From: Lachnospiraceae bacterium UBA3802
Lineage (GTDB): Bacteria; Bacillota; Clostridia; Lachnospirales; Lachnospiraceae
Assembly: GCA_002369155.1 (NCBI GenBank)
Contig: DFEM01000070.1
Span: forward strand, 1-14,234
Direction of reading: 5' to 3'
Length of the DNA: 14,234 nucleotides
In this document: one piece after another, positions 1 to 6,570 of the stretch
Numbering within the stretch: position 1 is the stretch's first letter
How the letters are laid out: every line of letters begins with the position of its first letter
Notes under the pieces: model-generated
The model's input: the letters and a program-made list of their open reading frames with translations, nothing else
Told to the model about the DNA's origin: nothing
The model's database searches: none
Translations under genes and position numbers: made by a program

Positions 1-145
1 CACTGTACGATAGAGTGCCGTGAGCTCGCTATCCCTTCTTCTCGCCCAGACCTCACGATTTGAACCTTGGGAGTCGCTATGGGGTTCGTCGTTGGCTACG
101 CCCCACGTGGACTTTCACCACAAATTGACGGCATGCCCGTCATAC
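1..145 (-). mobile_element. 5' end of a group II intron (probably class C), partial
   Basis: Read on the minus strand, this stretch starts with GTATG, close to the group II 5' consensus GTGYG. It then shows a tight stem-loop (127-141, GACGG/CCGTC), a second stem containing the typical GGTGAAAGTCC element (107-121), and a longer GGGG...CCCC arm (81-104), as expected for domain I of a bacterial group II intron. The 5' end lies a few bases past the T-tract of a rho-independent terminator, which is the usual target of class C introns. The rest of domain I, the reverse transcriptase and domains V/VI would lie beyond the left edge, so completeness cannot be judged. The identification rests on motif recognition and folding by eye; another structured RNA is possible. 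The exact 5' splice point is an estimate. Confidence 0.6.
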
Positions 146-146
146 A

Positions 147-182
147 TCAAAAAGACGCATCCGATAACGAATGCGTCTTTTA
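147..182 (-). terminator. Rho-independent terminator of the aquaporin gene
   Basis: Inverted repeat with arms AAAGACGCAT and ATGCGTCTTT around a short loop, followed on the minus strand by a T-run. It begins about 18 bases after the aquaporin stop codon. The flanking A/T tracts make it potentially bidirectional. It also forms the probable insertion site of the intron that follows. Confidence 0.85.
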
Positions 183-199
183 ATCTTAAAATATATGTT

Positions 200-892
200 C
201 TATTTTGCTGCTTCTTTTTCAAGGAACATGTGAACACCTGCTGCAAGTGCAGCACCTGCCAAAGGTCCTACGATAAAGATCCATAATACTTTAATGGGTT
301 CTGCGTTTCCTGCGATAAGAGCTACTAAAGCGGGACCGAAGCTTCTTGCGGGGTTAACGCTTGTTCCTGTAAGTGCGATACCGAAAATATGGATAAGAAC
401 AAGTGTAAGACCTATAATAAGTCCTCCAAAAGAGCCATGGTTTGCTTTCTTGCTGGTAACTCCGAGAATAACCAAAACGAAAACAAATGTAAGAACCACT
501 TCAACGATAAGGCCTGCGATTACATTGCCGTTAACACCTGCCAGACCGTTTGATCCAAATCCGCCTGTAGCATCTTCAATTTCGGCAACACCGAAAATCA
601 AAGCAAGAATTCCTCCGCCAAGCCATGCACCGAGGCACTGAGCCAAAACGTAAAGACCAAAGTCCTTTCCGCTCATGCCCTTGTTCATGAATACAGCGAG
701 TGAAACTGCGGGATTGATATGGCATCCTGAAATATTTCCCACACAATATGCCATACCTACGATAACCAAGCCGAAAGCAAGAGCTGTGAGCAGATATCCG
801 CCCCAGTGTTCGCATCCGGTAATCATTGCGGTTCCGCAGCCAAATGTCACAAGAACACAGGTACCGATTAATTCAGCAATAAATTTTTTCAT
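200..892 (-). CDS. aqpZ: Aquaporin Z-type water channel (MIP family)
   Basis: A 230-residue integral membrane channel of the major intrinsic protein family, close to E. coli AqpZ in length and layout. Both half-helix signatures are intact: NPA at residues 60-62 and NPAR at 180-183. Aligning by eye to AqpZ, the selectivity filter residues are Phe40, His168, Thr177 and Arg183, the water-specific set rather than the wider glycerol-facilitator set. Hydrophobic segments fit six membrane helices with two re-entrant loops. The start is supported by an AGGAGG sequence just upstream (898-905). The gene follows the small membrane-protein gene on the same strand, but a compact hairpin lies between them, so it may be transcribed partly by readthrough or from its own promoter. 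No glycerol kinase is adjacent, which agrees with a water channel. Family assignment is very secure; the exact substrate is inferred from the filter residues. Confidence 0.95.
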   Translation of the reverse strand: MKKFIAELIGTCVLVTFGCGTAMITGCEHWGGYLLTALAFGLVIVGMAYCVGNISGCHINPAVSLAVFMNKGMSGKDFGLYVLAQCLGAWLGGGILALIFGVAEIEDATGGFGSNGLAGVNGNVIAGLIVEVVLTFVFVLVILGVTSKKANHGSFGGLIIGLTLVLIHIFGIALTGTSVNPARSFGPALVALIAGNAEPIKVLWIFIVGPLAGAALAAGVHMFLEKEAAK

Positions 893-913
893 ATAATTCC
901 TCCTCTTCTTTTA

Positions 914-940
914 TAAAAATCCGCCTGACGGCAGTTTTTA
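914..940 (-). terminator. Compact hairpin terminator between two minus-strand genes
   Basis: On the minus strand CTGCC and GGCGG pair around a GTCA loop (921-934), followed by ATTTTTAT. It begins about a dozen bases after the stop codon of the small membrane-protein gene. On the plus strand the same hairpin is followed by GTTTTTA, so it may work in both directions. The stem is only five pairs with one G-T wobble, so termination is probably partial. Confidence 0.5.
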
Positions 941-946
941 ACATAA

Positions 947-1156
947 TCATTCCTTCACTTCGACTGCTTCCGGAAGTTTTCCTTTGTTATTGAATTTTTC
1001 CTTTATCGAATCAAGAATATTCTCTGGAAGAGAAAAAACTTTTTCAATAAGAAAATCGAGAGTTTTCTCTATAAAATGAAAAATAATTCTGCTTAATATA
1101 AATACAAATATAAACGGAGCAACCGCACAAATAAATATACAGGTTAAAGTAATCAT
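947..1156 (-). CDS. Small single-pass membrane protein of unknown function
   Basis: A 69-residue protein that I do not recognise. Residues about 3 to 28 form one long hydrophobic segment rich in Ile and Phe. An amphipathic stretch (about 29-56) with regularly spaced Lys and Glu follows, then a charged tail ending in EAVEVKE. This fits a small membrane-anchored peptide with a cytoplasmic tail. A longer reading from an ATG at 1175-1177 is open, but a GGGAGG ribosome binding site at 1162-1167 sits five bases before the ATG at 1154-1156, so I chose the shorter form. A possible -10 box (TATAAT, 1205-1210) lies upstream. The gene is followed by a small hairpin and then aquaporin. The clear ribosome binding site and sensible composition argue that it is real, though no family supports it. 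Confidence 0.6.
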   Translation of the reverse strand: MITLTCIFICAVAPFIFVFILSRIIFHFIEKTLDFLIEKVFSLPENILDSIKEKFNNKGKLPEAVEVKE

Positions 1157-1204
1157 GCACGCCTCCCATATTGTCATGGATTAAGTGTGAAAAAATCTTT
1201 TTTT

Positions 1205-1210
1205 ATTATA
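1205..1210 (-). promoter_or_regulatory. Possible -10 box for the small membrane-protein gene
   Basis: A perfect TATAAT on the minus strand, about 50 bases upstream of the chosen start codon. The sequence 16-18 bases further upstream (around TGGTTT) is only a weak -35 match, so the promoter call is tentative. The surrounding 1157-1253 stretch is A/T-rich and holds no gene I can support. Confidence 0.35.
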
Positions 1211-1253
1211 CAACAAAATGACAATTTAAACCATAATGCTTTATTTTCTTATT

Positions 1254-1738
1254 TTATTTATTTGTCGTGATAACTGCTATCGCACAGGGCATTTTGCCTT
1301 CCACGACAAAATATTCAACATCTTTGTATCCCATGTCTTCAAAGAATTGTTTATACGACTCAAAATCAAACTGTCTTTTAAAATTTGCACCCAGCTTATC
1401 CAGGATACCGATAACTCTCATTGAAGATTCGGTGACCATGTTAATGTATGTCGGAATTATGATTCTACCGCCGGGTTTAACCACTCTTTCAAGTTCATCC
1501 AATGCTTTCTTTGGATCATCCAGAAGATGAATTACATTACCGGCAACAACTTTGTCAAATCTGTTGTCTTTGCATTTCAAACTGGTGATATCGGCTTTTT
1601 TGAAAATAACATTATGGAAAAAACAACATCTTTTCTGTCAATGTATTCGGCAACTTTAACACCTGTTTCAATAAAAACCTTACGATTGTAAAGCGTTTCC
1701 ATCAAATCATAAACAAAAGATAACTTATCCCAGAACAT
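1254..1738 (-). pseudogene. Broken class I SAM-dependent methyltransferase
   Basis: The gene starts at the ATG at 1736-1738 and reads as a typical clostridial small methyltransferase N-terminus (MFWDKLSFVYDLMETLYNRK...). About 40 codons in, after IDRKDVV, this frame goes out of register and stops after about 13 more codons. A second frame then resumes the family sequence (NVIFKKADITSLKCKDN...) and runs to the stop at 1254. It includes the post-motif region AGNVIHLLDDP and the VVKPGGRIIIP strand. Missing between the halves is the glycine-rich SAM-binding motif I (normally like ECACGTG) and the following acidic loop, roughly 40 residues by comparison with the family as I remember it. The deletion also shifted the frame. 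The product cannot bind SAM in the usual way, so I call it a pseudogene. Only the 108-codon C-terminal piece is open from an internal ATG (1578-1580). Confidence 0.8.
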
Positions 1739-1827
1739 ACGCCGTTTCCTTTCTTTTGAAAAACATAATATATTTTACCATAATGTCAGATAAAGAGAAA
1801 TTGAATATATCAAAAATTTATGTTATG

Positions 1828-1836
1828 TGATATAAT
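1828..1836 (+). promoter_or_regulatory. Extended -10 promoter of the TM1266-family gene
   Basis: TGATATAAT is a perfect extended -10 element (TGnTATAAT), 34 bases before the chosen start codon. Transcription would begin near 1842-1844. A -35 box is weak (TATCAA at 1808-1813), which is usual for extended -10 promoters. The 1739-1827 stretch upstream is A/T-rich and presumably also holds the promoter of the divergent methyltransferase remnant. Confidence 0.55.
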
Positions 1837-1869
1837 ACCCAAAAAGAAATGATAAGGAACGGTAAAAGC

Positions 1870-2118
1870 ATGGAAACACGCGCTGCCGTTATTGCCATCA
1901 TTGTAAAAGACAACGAATCCGCAGGCGAAATAAATGCACTCTTGCATGAATACTGCGACTGCGTTATCGGACGTATGGGTATTCCTTACAGAGAAAAAGG
2001 CATCAATATCATAAGTGTTGCGGTTGATGCTCCTCAGGATGTAATTTCCGCTCTGGCAGGAAAGATAGGAAGAATATCCGGTGTAACAGCCAAAACGGTT
2101 TATTCTCCCGCCGATTAA
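1870..2118 (+). CDS. TM1266-family putative iron-only hydrogenase system regulator
   Basis: An 82-residue protein of the TM1266 family, annotated elsewhere as a putative [FeFe]-hydrogenase system regulator. The fold is ACT/NikR C-terminal-like, and no DNA-binding domain is present. Family hallmarks visible here are the N-terminal ETRAAVIAIIV strand, LLHEYCDCVIGRMGIPYREK, INIISVAVDAPQDVISALAGK, and the terminal GVTAKTVYS. The start at 1870 matches the usual family N-terminus and has AAGGA at 1854-1858, 11 bases upstream. An ATG at 1849 would add seven atypical residues with a poorer site. The gene has its own promoter and terminator and so appears monocistronic. It sits just upstream of the nitrogenase-like/hyp operon and not next to [FeFe]-hydrogenase maturation genes, where the family is commonly found. 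Molecular function is unproven for the family. Confidence 0.88.
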   Translation: METRAAVIAIIVKDNESAGEINALLHEYCDCVIGRMGIPYREKGINIISVAVDAPQDVISALAGKIGRISGVTAKTVYSPAD

Positions 2119-2160
2119 CCTTGTAAAGTTAATAAAACATTAAAATTCTGACATCGAAAC

Positions 2161-2170
2161 CTGTATACAG
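2161..2170. promoter_or_regulatory. Perfect palindrome, possible operator
   Basis: CTGTATACAG is a perfect 10-base palindrome between the TM1266-family gene and the nitrogenase-like operon. The core TGTATACA resembles sites bound by some GntR-family regulators. It lies upstream of the terminator hairpin at 2210-2241, and no convincing promoter can be tied to it, so an operator role is only a suggestion. Confidence 0.25.
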
Positions 2171-2209
2171 CTTGAGATGAAAGCGTTTGCATTAAGTTTT
2201 TTTGTTATG

Positions 2210-2241
2210 CGCTCTTTCTATGTCGGAAAGGGCGTTTTTTT
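2210..2241 (+). terminator. Rho-independent terminator ahead of the nitrogenase-like operon
   Basis: CGCTCTTTC (2210-2218) pairs with GAAAGGGCG (2226-2234), with one G-T wobble, around a TATGTCG loop, and is followed by a seven-T run. It closes the TM1266-family transcript. It lies only 36 bases before the first NifH-like start, so a promoter upstream of it would make it an attenuator of the operon. I see no clear promoter in the 36 bases between. Confidence 0.8.
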
Positions 2242-2276
2242 ATTCACATGTATGGCATTAACGAATAGGTAAAAAT

Positions 2277-3026
2277 ATGATTAAATTTGCAATTTACGGA
2301 AAAGGAGGGATTGGTAAATCCACCCTCTCTTCAAATTTGAGCGCAGCCTTTGTCAAAAGAGGTCTTAAAGTGATGCAGATAGGATGCGACCCGAAAGCCG
2401 ATTCCACTTCGCTGCTTTGTCCTAAAGAAAAGATTACATCCGTACTCGATCTTGTAAGAAGTTCTAAACCTTTTACCCTTCAGGACATGGTTAAAGAAAG
2501 TGAATCGGGTGTATTCTGCGTGGAAGCAGGCGGACCTGTTCCCGGGCTCGGATGTGCCGGAAGAGGCATCATCAACGCACTTGAGTCACTTGAAAACAAA
2601 GGCGCATATGATTATTACAAACCCGATGTCGTAATATACGACGTACTAGGCGATGTGGTATGCGGAGGCTTTACAATGCCCATGAGAAAAGGCTTTGCCG
2701 AGAAGGTATATATTGTGACCTCCGGCGAAAAGATGTCCGTATACGCTGCCGCAAATATTGCCATGGCAATCGAAAATTTCAAGAAAAGAGATTATGCAAA
2801 ACTCGGAGGTATTATCTTAAACTGCAGAGGGGTCGAAAACGAACTCGAAAATGTAGAAACTCTCGTAAAAGATTTTGATACAAAGCTCTCTGCCGTAATT
2901 CCCAGAAGCCCTCTGTTTGCAGAAGCCGAGGCCAAAGGAAAAACCATCGTCGATCTCTTTCCCGAAAGTAACGTTTGCAACGCTCTTCTCTCTCTTGCAG
3001 ATGGAATTATTAAGGATTTCGAATGA
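2277..3026 (+). CDS. NifH-like reductase ATPase, module 1 (H1)
   Basis: A 249-residue member of the NifH/BchL/CfbC family of ATP-driven electron donors, shorter than true NifH (about 290). The P-loop GKGGIGKS is at residues 8-15 and the switch I-type region [11 protein letters not shown] at 34-44. The two cysteines that bridge a [4Fe-4S] cluster between subunits are Cys93 (in GLGCAGRG) and Cys129 (in LGDVVCGGF). The SGEKM...YAA segment matches NifH SGEMMAMYAANNI. It should therefore form a homodimer that passes electrons to a NifDK-like partner with ATP hydrolysis. It opens the operon and is clearly paralogous to the second NifH-like gene in this window. A weak ribosome binding site (ATAGG) precedes it. 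A 146-base gap with tandem repeats separates it from D1, its likely partner. The family call is very secure; true nitrogenase activity is unlikely given the partners. Confidence 0.93.
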   Translation: MIKFAIYGKGGIGKSTLSSNLSAAFVKRGLKVMQIGCDPKADSTSLLCPKEKITSVLDLVRSSKPFTLQDMVKESESGVFCVEAGGPVPGLGCAGRGIINALESLENKGAYDYYKPDVVIYDVLGDVVCGGFTMPMRKGFAEKVYIVTSGEKMSVYAAANIAMAIENFKKRDYAKLGGIILNCRGVENELENVETLVKDFDTKLSAVIPRSPLFAEAEAKGKTIVDLFPESNVCNALLSLADGIIKDFE

Positions 3027-3172
3027 GAGTTATGTTAACTGTTATCATTAATCATTCTCATGAAATCAGTTGTTCTCCTTATAGTGAAAATTATGTTAAT
3101 TCCTTATGTTAATGATTTATGTAATTGTTTTATGTAAATTCTTTATGTAAACAAGTTTTGTAAATATAAATT
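3027..3172 (+). repeat. Intergenic 13-nt tandem repeat array between H1 and D1
   Basis: Six units at an exact 13-base period start at 3091, 3104, 3117, 3130, 3143 and 3156. Each begins TTATGTTAA or TTATGTAAA (the last TTTTGTAAA), followed by a variable A/T-rich tail. A further TTATGTTAA lies at 3171-3179, two bases off register, and contains the D1 start codon. An isolated copy is at 3030-3038, four bases past the H1 stop. The period is not a multiple of three and the region codes for no credible protein, though units 3-5 each hold ATG directly followed by TAA. Repeats this regular in front of one gene of an operon suggest iterated regulator sites or a translational control leader, but function is unknown. 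Confidence 0.75.
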
Positions 3173-4513
3173 ATGTTAAAATCCATTTCTCTTAACGAAA
3201 ACAAAATACCCGAGGGGATCAAAATCAGCGAAATAAATTTTGACAACCCTTTCCATGACGGACTTCATTACAATCCTCCCGCAAGAGGTGTATGGAATAT
3301 CGTTCATACCGGCATGCTCATTCCCGAAGCTCATCAAATTTATGTCTGCGCCCAAGGGTGTCTTCGCGGCGTAATACTGACCGCAGCCGAAATGAACCGT
3401 ATGGAGAATATGTCCTGGGTTGCTCTTCGCGAAAAAGACATGTGGAACGGCGAAATGGAATCAAGAGTGATCGAAGGTTGTTCGCATATTGTCGAAGAAA
3501 TGGACGAGCATCCGAAATGCATCCTCGTATATTTAAGCTGCATGCATTTATTCGAAGGATGTGATTTCAAAGTAATCGCCAATGAATTAAAGGAGAGATA
3601 TCCCGATATCGACTGGGTTGACTGCTACATGACACCGACAATGAGAAAAACCTTCGAGCCCGATGTCATGATGAAAAAAAGCCTCTACTCTCCGATCAAA
3701 AAACTTGATGAAAACAAAAAATTCATCGGCCTTATCGGATGCGATCGTGCTACGGATAAAAGCTGCGAAATCTATACTCTTTTAGACAAAGCGAATGTCA
3801 AAATGTGGGAAATCACGGATTGCAAAACTTATGAAGACTATTTGTCTTTGGGAAGTGCATCTTTGCTTATCTCATATCTTCCCGTGGTAAACTACGCATC
3901 CATGGATTTAACAAAAAGACTTAATATACCCCATCTTCCTTTGGATTTAAGTTATGACGATGAGGAAATTATGTCGAATCTTAAATCCCTGGCAAAAGCA
4001 CTGGATTTGGATGAAACAATCGCAGATGAAATTACCTTTGAAACCAAAAAAGAAGCCTGGGAATCCCTGGAAAGAGCAAAACAAACAATCGGTAATACTC
4101 CGATAGCAATCGATGCATCCGCCACTCCGCGACCGATCGGTCTTGCTTTGCTTCTTGTAAAGAATGGATTTAATGTTTCTCGCATATATCTTGATGCATT
4201 TGGAAAAAAAGAGAAAAAAGCATTTGATGAATTATGTAAACTAAAACCCGATATCGAAATCTTTCCCACAATGGATCCCGTAATGTTAAAAGCTTCGGAT
4301 GAGAATACGGAATCCGAATATCTTTGTATCGGGCAAAAAAGCGCTTATTTTTGTCAGTCAAAAAGATTTGTCAATATCATCGAAGGCGGAGGAATGTATG
4401 GCTTTGACGGCATAAGACATCTCGGAGAAATGATGATTGATGCTTACTTAAACGAAAAGGATTTAAAGCTTACCATATCCCACAAAGGACTGGCTTGCGA
4501 AAGCTGTTTATAA
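3173..4513 (+). CDS. NifD-like nitrogenase component 1 subunit, module 1 (D1)
   Basis: A 446-residue protein of the nitrogenase component 1 family (NifD/NifE/BchN/CfbD type). Of the three cysteines that hold the P-cluster in NifD, the second and third have counterparts: Cys63 (VCAQGC, with Cys59 nearby) and Cys123 (YLSC). The first, expected near residues 30-40, is absent. Extra cysteines include Cys103, Cys116 and Cys130. At the FeMo-cofactor cysteine position (NifD Cys275) my alignment gives Tyr235, and the cofactor histidine (NifD His442) is not conserved, although the following YGFDG signature (409-413) is. The protein ends in ACESCL, a CxxC tail. It is paralogous to D2, sharing for example KRLNIP. 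The start codon has no Shine-Dalgarno sequence and lies in the last copy of the upstream repeat; no better start is visible. Substrate unknown. Confidence 0.87.
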   Translation: MLKSISLNENKIPEGIKISEINFDNPFHDGLHYNPPARGVWNIVHTGMLIPEAHQIYVCAQGCLRGVILTAAEMNRMENMSWVALREKDMWNGEMESRVIEGCSHIVEEMDEHPKCILVYLSCMHLFEGCDFKVIANELKERYPDIDWVDCYMTPTMRKTFEPDVMMKKSLYSPIKKLDENKKFIGLIGCDRATDKSCEIYTLLDKANVKMWEITDCKTYEDYLSLGSASLLISYLPVVNYASMDLTKRLNIPHLPLDLSYDDEEIMSNLKSLAKALDLDETIADEITFETKKEAWESLERAKQTIGNTPIAIDASATPRPIGLALLLVKNGFNVSRIYLDAFGKKEKKAFDELCKLKPDIEIFPTMDPVMLKASDENTESEYLCIGQKSAYFCQSKRFVNIIEGGGMYGFDGIRHLGEMMIDAYLNEKDLKLTISHKGLACESCL

Positions 4514-4520
4514 ACTATTT

Positions 4521-4534
4521 TGATTGCACAATCA
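4521..4534. promoter_or_regulatory. Inverted repeat in the D1-K1 gap
   Basis: TGATTG and CAATCA arms flank a two-base spacer, starting eight bases after the D1 stop codon. A second, looser pair (CTGTTT near 4541, AAACAG near 4570) follows. The two-base loop is too short for an efficient RNA hairpin terminator, so a protein-binding site or an RNA processing signal within the operon is more plausible. The 91-base gap is long for this otherwise tight operon. Confidence 0.25.
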
Positions 4535-4604
4535 GGCGACTGTTTTTTATCGGAAGTTTTATCAAACCAAACAGATAAGTTGTAATTGGATTTCAGGGAA
4601 AAAT

Positions 4605-5789
4605 ATGAATCAGACAGCAAGAATAATTTCAATATATGCAGCAGATACATCGGGTGTATGTTCCGCTTTGTATGAGTTTGGAGGCATGACGGTAATTCAT
4701 GATGCCTCAGGATGCAATTCAACTTATACAACACATGACGAGCCCAGATGGTATGACAAGAAAAGCATGATGTTTATCTCGGGGCTTACCGAAAAGGATG
4801 CGGTAATGGGCAACGATGATAAATTTATCAATGACCTAATAATTGCAGCAAACGAATTAAACCCTAAATTTATCGCGCTTTGTGCTTCACCCCTTCCCGC
4901 AATGATCGGTACGGATCTTGAAGCCATTGCTTACGCCGTCGAAAACGAAACATGTATTCCTTCTTTCAGTGTTAAAACCAACGGCATGAACTCGTATATA
5001 TACGGAATTCAGAATGCATTTCTCGAACTTGCAAAAAGATTTATAAACGCAAAATCAAGCAGCAATTCCAACATCAAATCAAATATCGAATCGACCGTAA
5101 TATTTGATAATAAAACAAGCAAAATTAAAGTTAATATTTTAGGAATGACGCCGCTTGATTTTCCGAAAAAAGAATATTTCGATTCATTAAAAAGTTTTAT
5201 TGAAGATTCGGGAATGATATTAAATGCATGCATGGGAATGGAGACATCTCTTTGCGAAGTCGAAAATCTCGCTGACGCTAACGTCAATCTTATTGTATCG
5301 TCTTCCGGAAAACCTTTGGGTGAATACCTTTATGACAAATACATTATTCCTTACGTAAAAGGAGTACCTTACGGAATCGGATTTGCAGAAAAAATAAAAA
5401 AAAGTCTTATCCTTTCCGCAAATAAAAAAACATGTATTGATGCCACAAAAGACTTAAGAGAAAAAGGACGTGTCGCAATACTCGGAGAATCGGTATTAAG
5501 CGCTTCTCTTGCAAGTGCTCTTTTGCTTGACAAGGGTATTAAAGCGGATGTTTTGGAAACCGTCGGTGAAGGTGATTTTGAAATCCTTAAAGATTTCGAC
5601 ATCTCATGCGATGACGAAAAAATTCTCGAAGACGCTCTTAAGAATTATGACACGATAATCGGCGATCCTTTATTCAAACCGATATGTAAGGGAAAGAATT
5701 TCATAGAACTTCCTCACGAAGCTTTTTCGGGAAGATGTTTTACCAAAAACAGCCCGAATTTAATCAATACAAATATAAGCATTATCTGA
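4605..5789 (+). CDS. NifK-like nitrogenase component 1 subunit, module 1 (K1)
   Basis: A 394-residue NifK-like subunit. The N-terminal region follows NifK closely: Cys19 ([12 protein letters not shown]), Cys37 (DASGCNS), a DEPRW segment matching the NifK REP element, [10 protein letters not shown] matching TEDAAVFGG, and Cys93 ([17 protein letters not shown]) matching the third P-cluster ligand. All three P-cluster-type cysteines are therefore present, unlike in the paralog K2. The protein should pair with D1 and hold an Fe-S cluster at the interface. The reading frame is open from an ATG at 4524, but the ATG at 4605 has AGGG six bases upstream and starts where the family begins, so I chose it. 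It is shorter than true NifK (about 520), lacking the long N-terminal extension. The second NifH-like gene follows after 16 bases. Confidence 0.87.
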   Translation: MNQTARIISIYAADTSGVCSALYEFGGMTVIHDASGCNSTYTTHDEPRWYDKKSMMFISGLTEKDAVMGNDDKFINDLIIAANELNPKFIALCASPLPAMIGTDLEAIAYAVENETCIPSFSVKTNGMNSYIYGIQNAFLELAKRFINAKSSSNSNIKSNIESTVIFDNKTSKIKVNILGMTPLDFPKKEYFDSLKSFIEDSGMILNACMGMETSLCEVENLADANVNLIVSSSGKPLGEYLYDKYIIPYVKGVPYGIGFAEKIKKSLILSANKKTCIDATKDLREKGRVAILGESVLSASLASALLLDKGIKADVLETVGEGDFEILKDFDISCDDEKILEDALKNYDTIIGDPLFKPICKGKNFIELPHEAFSGRCFTKNSPNLINTNISII

Positions 5790-5805
5790 AAAACGGAGTA
5801 CACAC

Positions 5806-6570
5806 ATGATTAAAATTGCAATATACGGAAAAGGCGGCATAGGCAAATCAACAGTCACATCAAACCTCTCTGCAGCATTGGCGCATCTGGGAAAAAGGGT
5901 TATACAGATAGGATGCGACCCAAAAGCAGATTCCACAGCCAATCTCCTCTCAGGCAATCCCGTATTGCCCGTTATGAATTATATGAGGGATTTTGATAAA
6001 GAACCCGAATCATTGGAAGAAATTTCAAAGATCGGATTCGGCAATGTTCTTTGCATCGAAACGGGAGGTCCCACTCCCGGACTCGGATGTGCTGGAAGGG
6101 GAATTATCACGACCTTTTCTCTTCTTGAAGAATTAAATCTTTTTGAAAAATTCAAACCGGATGCCGTCCTTTACGATGTTCTCGGAGACGTTGTATGCGG
6201 CGGCTTTGCAGCACCCATAAGAGAAGGACTTGCAAGCAAAGTAATAATAGTCACATCAGGTGAAAAAATGGCGCTTTATGCTGCAAATAACATTAACAGT
6301 GCCGTCGAGAATTTTAAAGAAAGAAGTTACGCATCCGTAAGAGGTATTGTTTTTAACAGAAGAAATGTTTTAAACGAAGAAGAAAAAGTGCTTGAATTTG
6401 CCAAAAGCCATAACCTCGAAATAATCGCCGATATTCCAAGAAGCGATGACATCATAAGATTTGAAGATGAAGGAAAAACAGTTATTGAAGGTGATCCCTC
6501 TTTGGATGTTTCAAAGCGTTTCCTTGATCTTGCAAAACTTTTAATCAAAGAAGACGAGGAAGGCAAATAA
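5806..6570 (+). CDS. NifH-like reductase ATPase, module 2 (H2)
   Basis: A 254-residue paralog of the NifH-like protein that opens the operon. The P-loop GKGGIGKS is at residues 8-15, [11 protein letters not shown] at 34-44, the cluster cysteines are Cys95 (GLGCAGRG) and Cys131 (LGDVVCGGF), and [13 protein letters not shown] nearly matches NifH. Arg98 corresponds to the arginine that is ADP-ribosylated in some NifH proteins. All motifs for ATP-gated electron transfer are intact. GGAG lies seven bases before the start (5795-5798). The stop codon abuts the D2 start codon (TAAATG), so D2 is probably translationally coupled. Having its own reductase suggests that the second D-K pair is redox-active in its own right, though both NifH-like proteins could serve both pairs. 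Confidence 0.93.
   Translation: MIKIAIYGKGGIGKSTVTSNLSAALAHLGKRVIQIGCDPKADSTANLLSGNPVLPVMNYMRDFDKEPESLEEISKIGFGNVLCIETGGPTPGLGCAGRGIITTFSLLEELNLFEKFKPDAVLYDVLGDVVCGGFAAPIREGLASKVIIVTSGEKMALYAANNINSAVENFKERSYASVRGIVFNRRNVLNEEEKVLEFAKSHNLEIIADIPRSDDIIRFEDEGKTVIEGDPSLDVSKRFLDLAKLLIKEDEEGK

Noticed and set aside
20..286. Plus-strand open frame across the left edge
   Set aside because: It crosses the intron-like RNA, the terminator hairpin and the end of the aquaporin gene in antisense, and has no protein-like composition.
2251..2271. Six-codon leader peptide before the first NifH-like gene
   Set aside because: There is no ribosome binding site and no regulatory codon pattern; the stop at 2269-2271 is probably chance.
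3092..3151. Short open frames inside the repeat array as real peptides
   Set aside because: They are about 14 codons or just ATG-TAA, with no ribosome binding sites; they are mentioned only as possible decoys.
3091..3179. CRISPR array
   Set aside because: The repeat unit is 13 bases including its variable tail, there are no spacers of normal length, and there are no cas genes.
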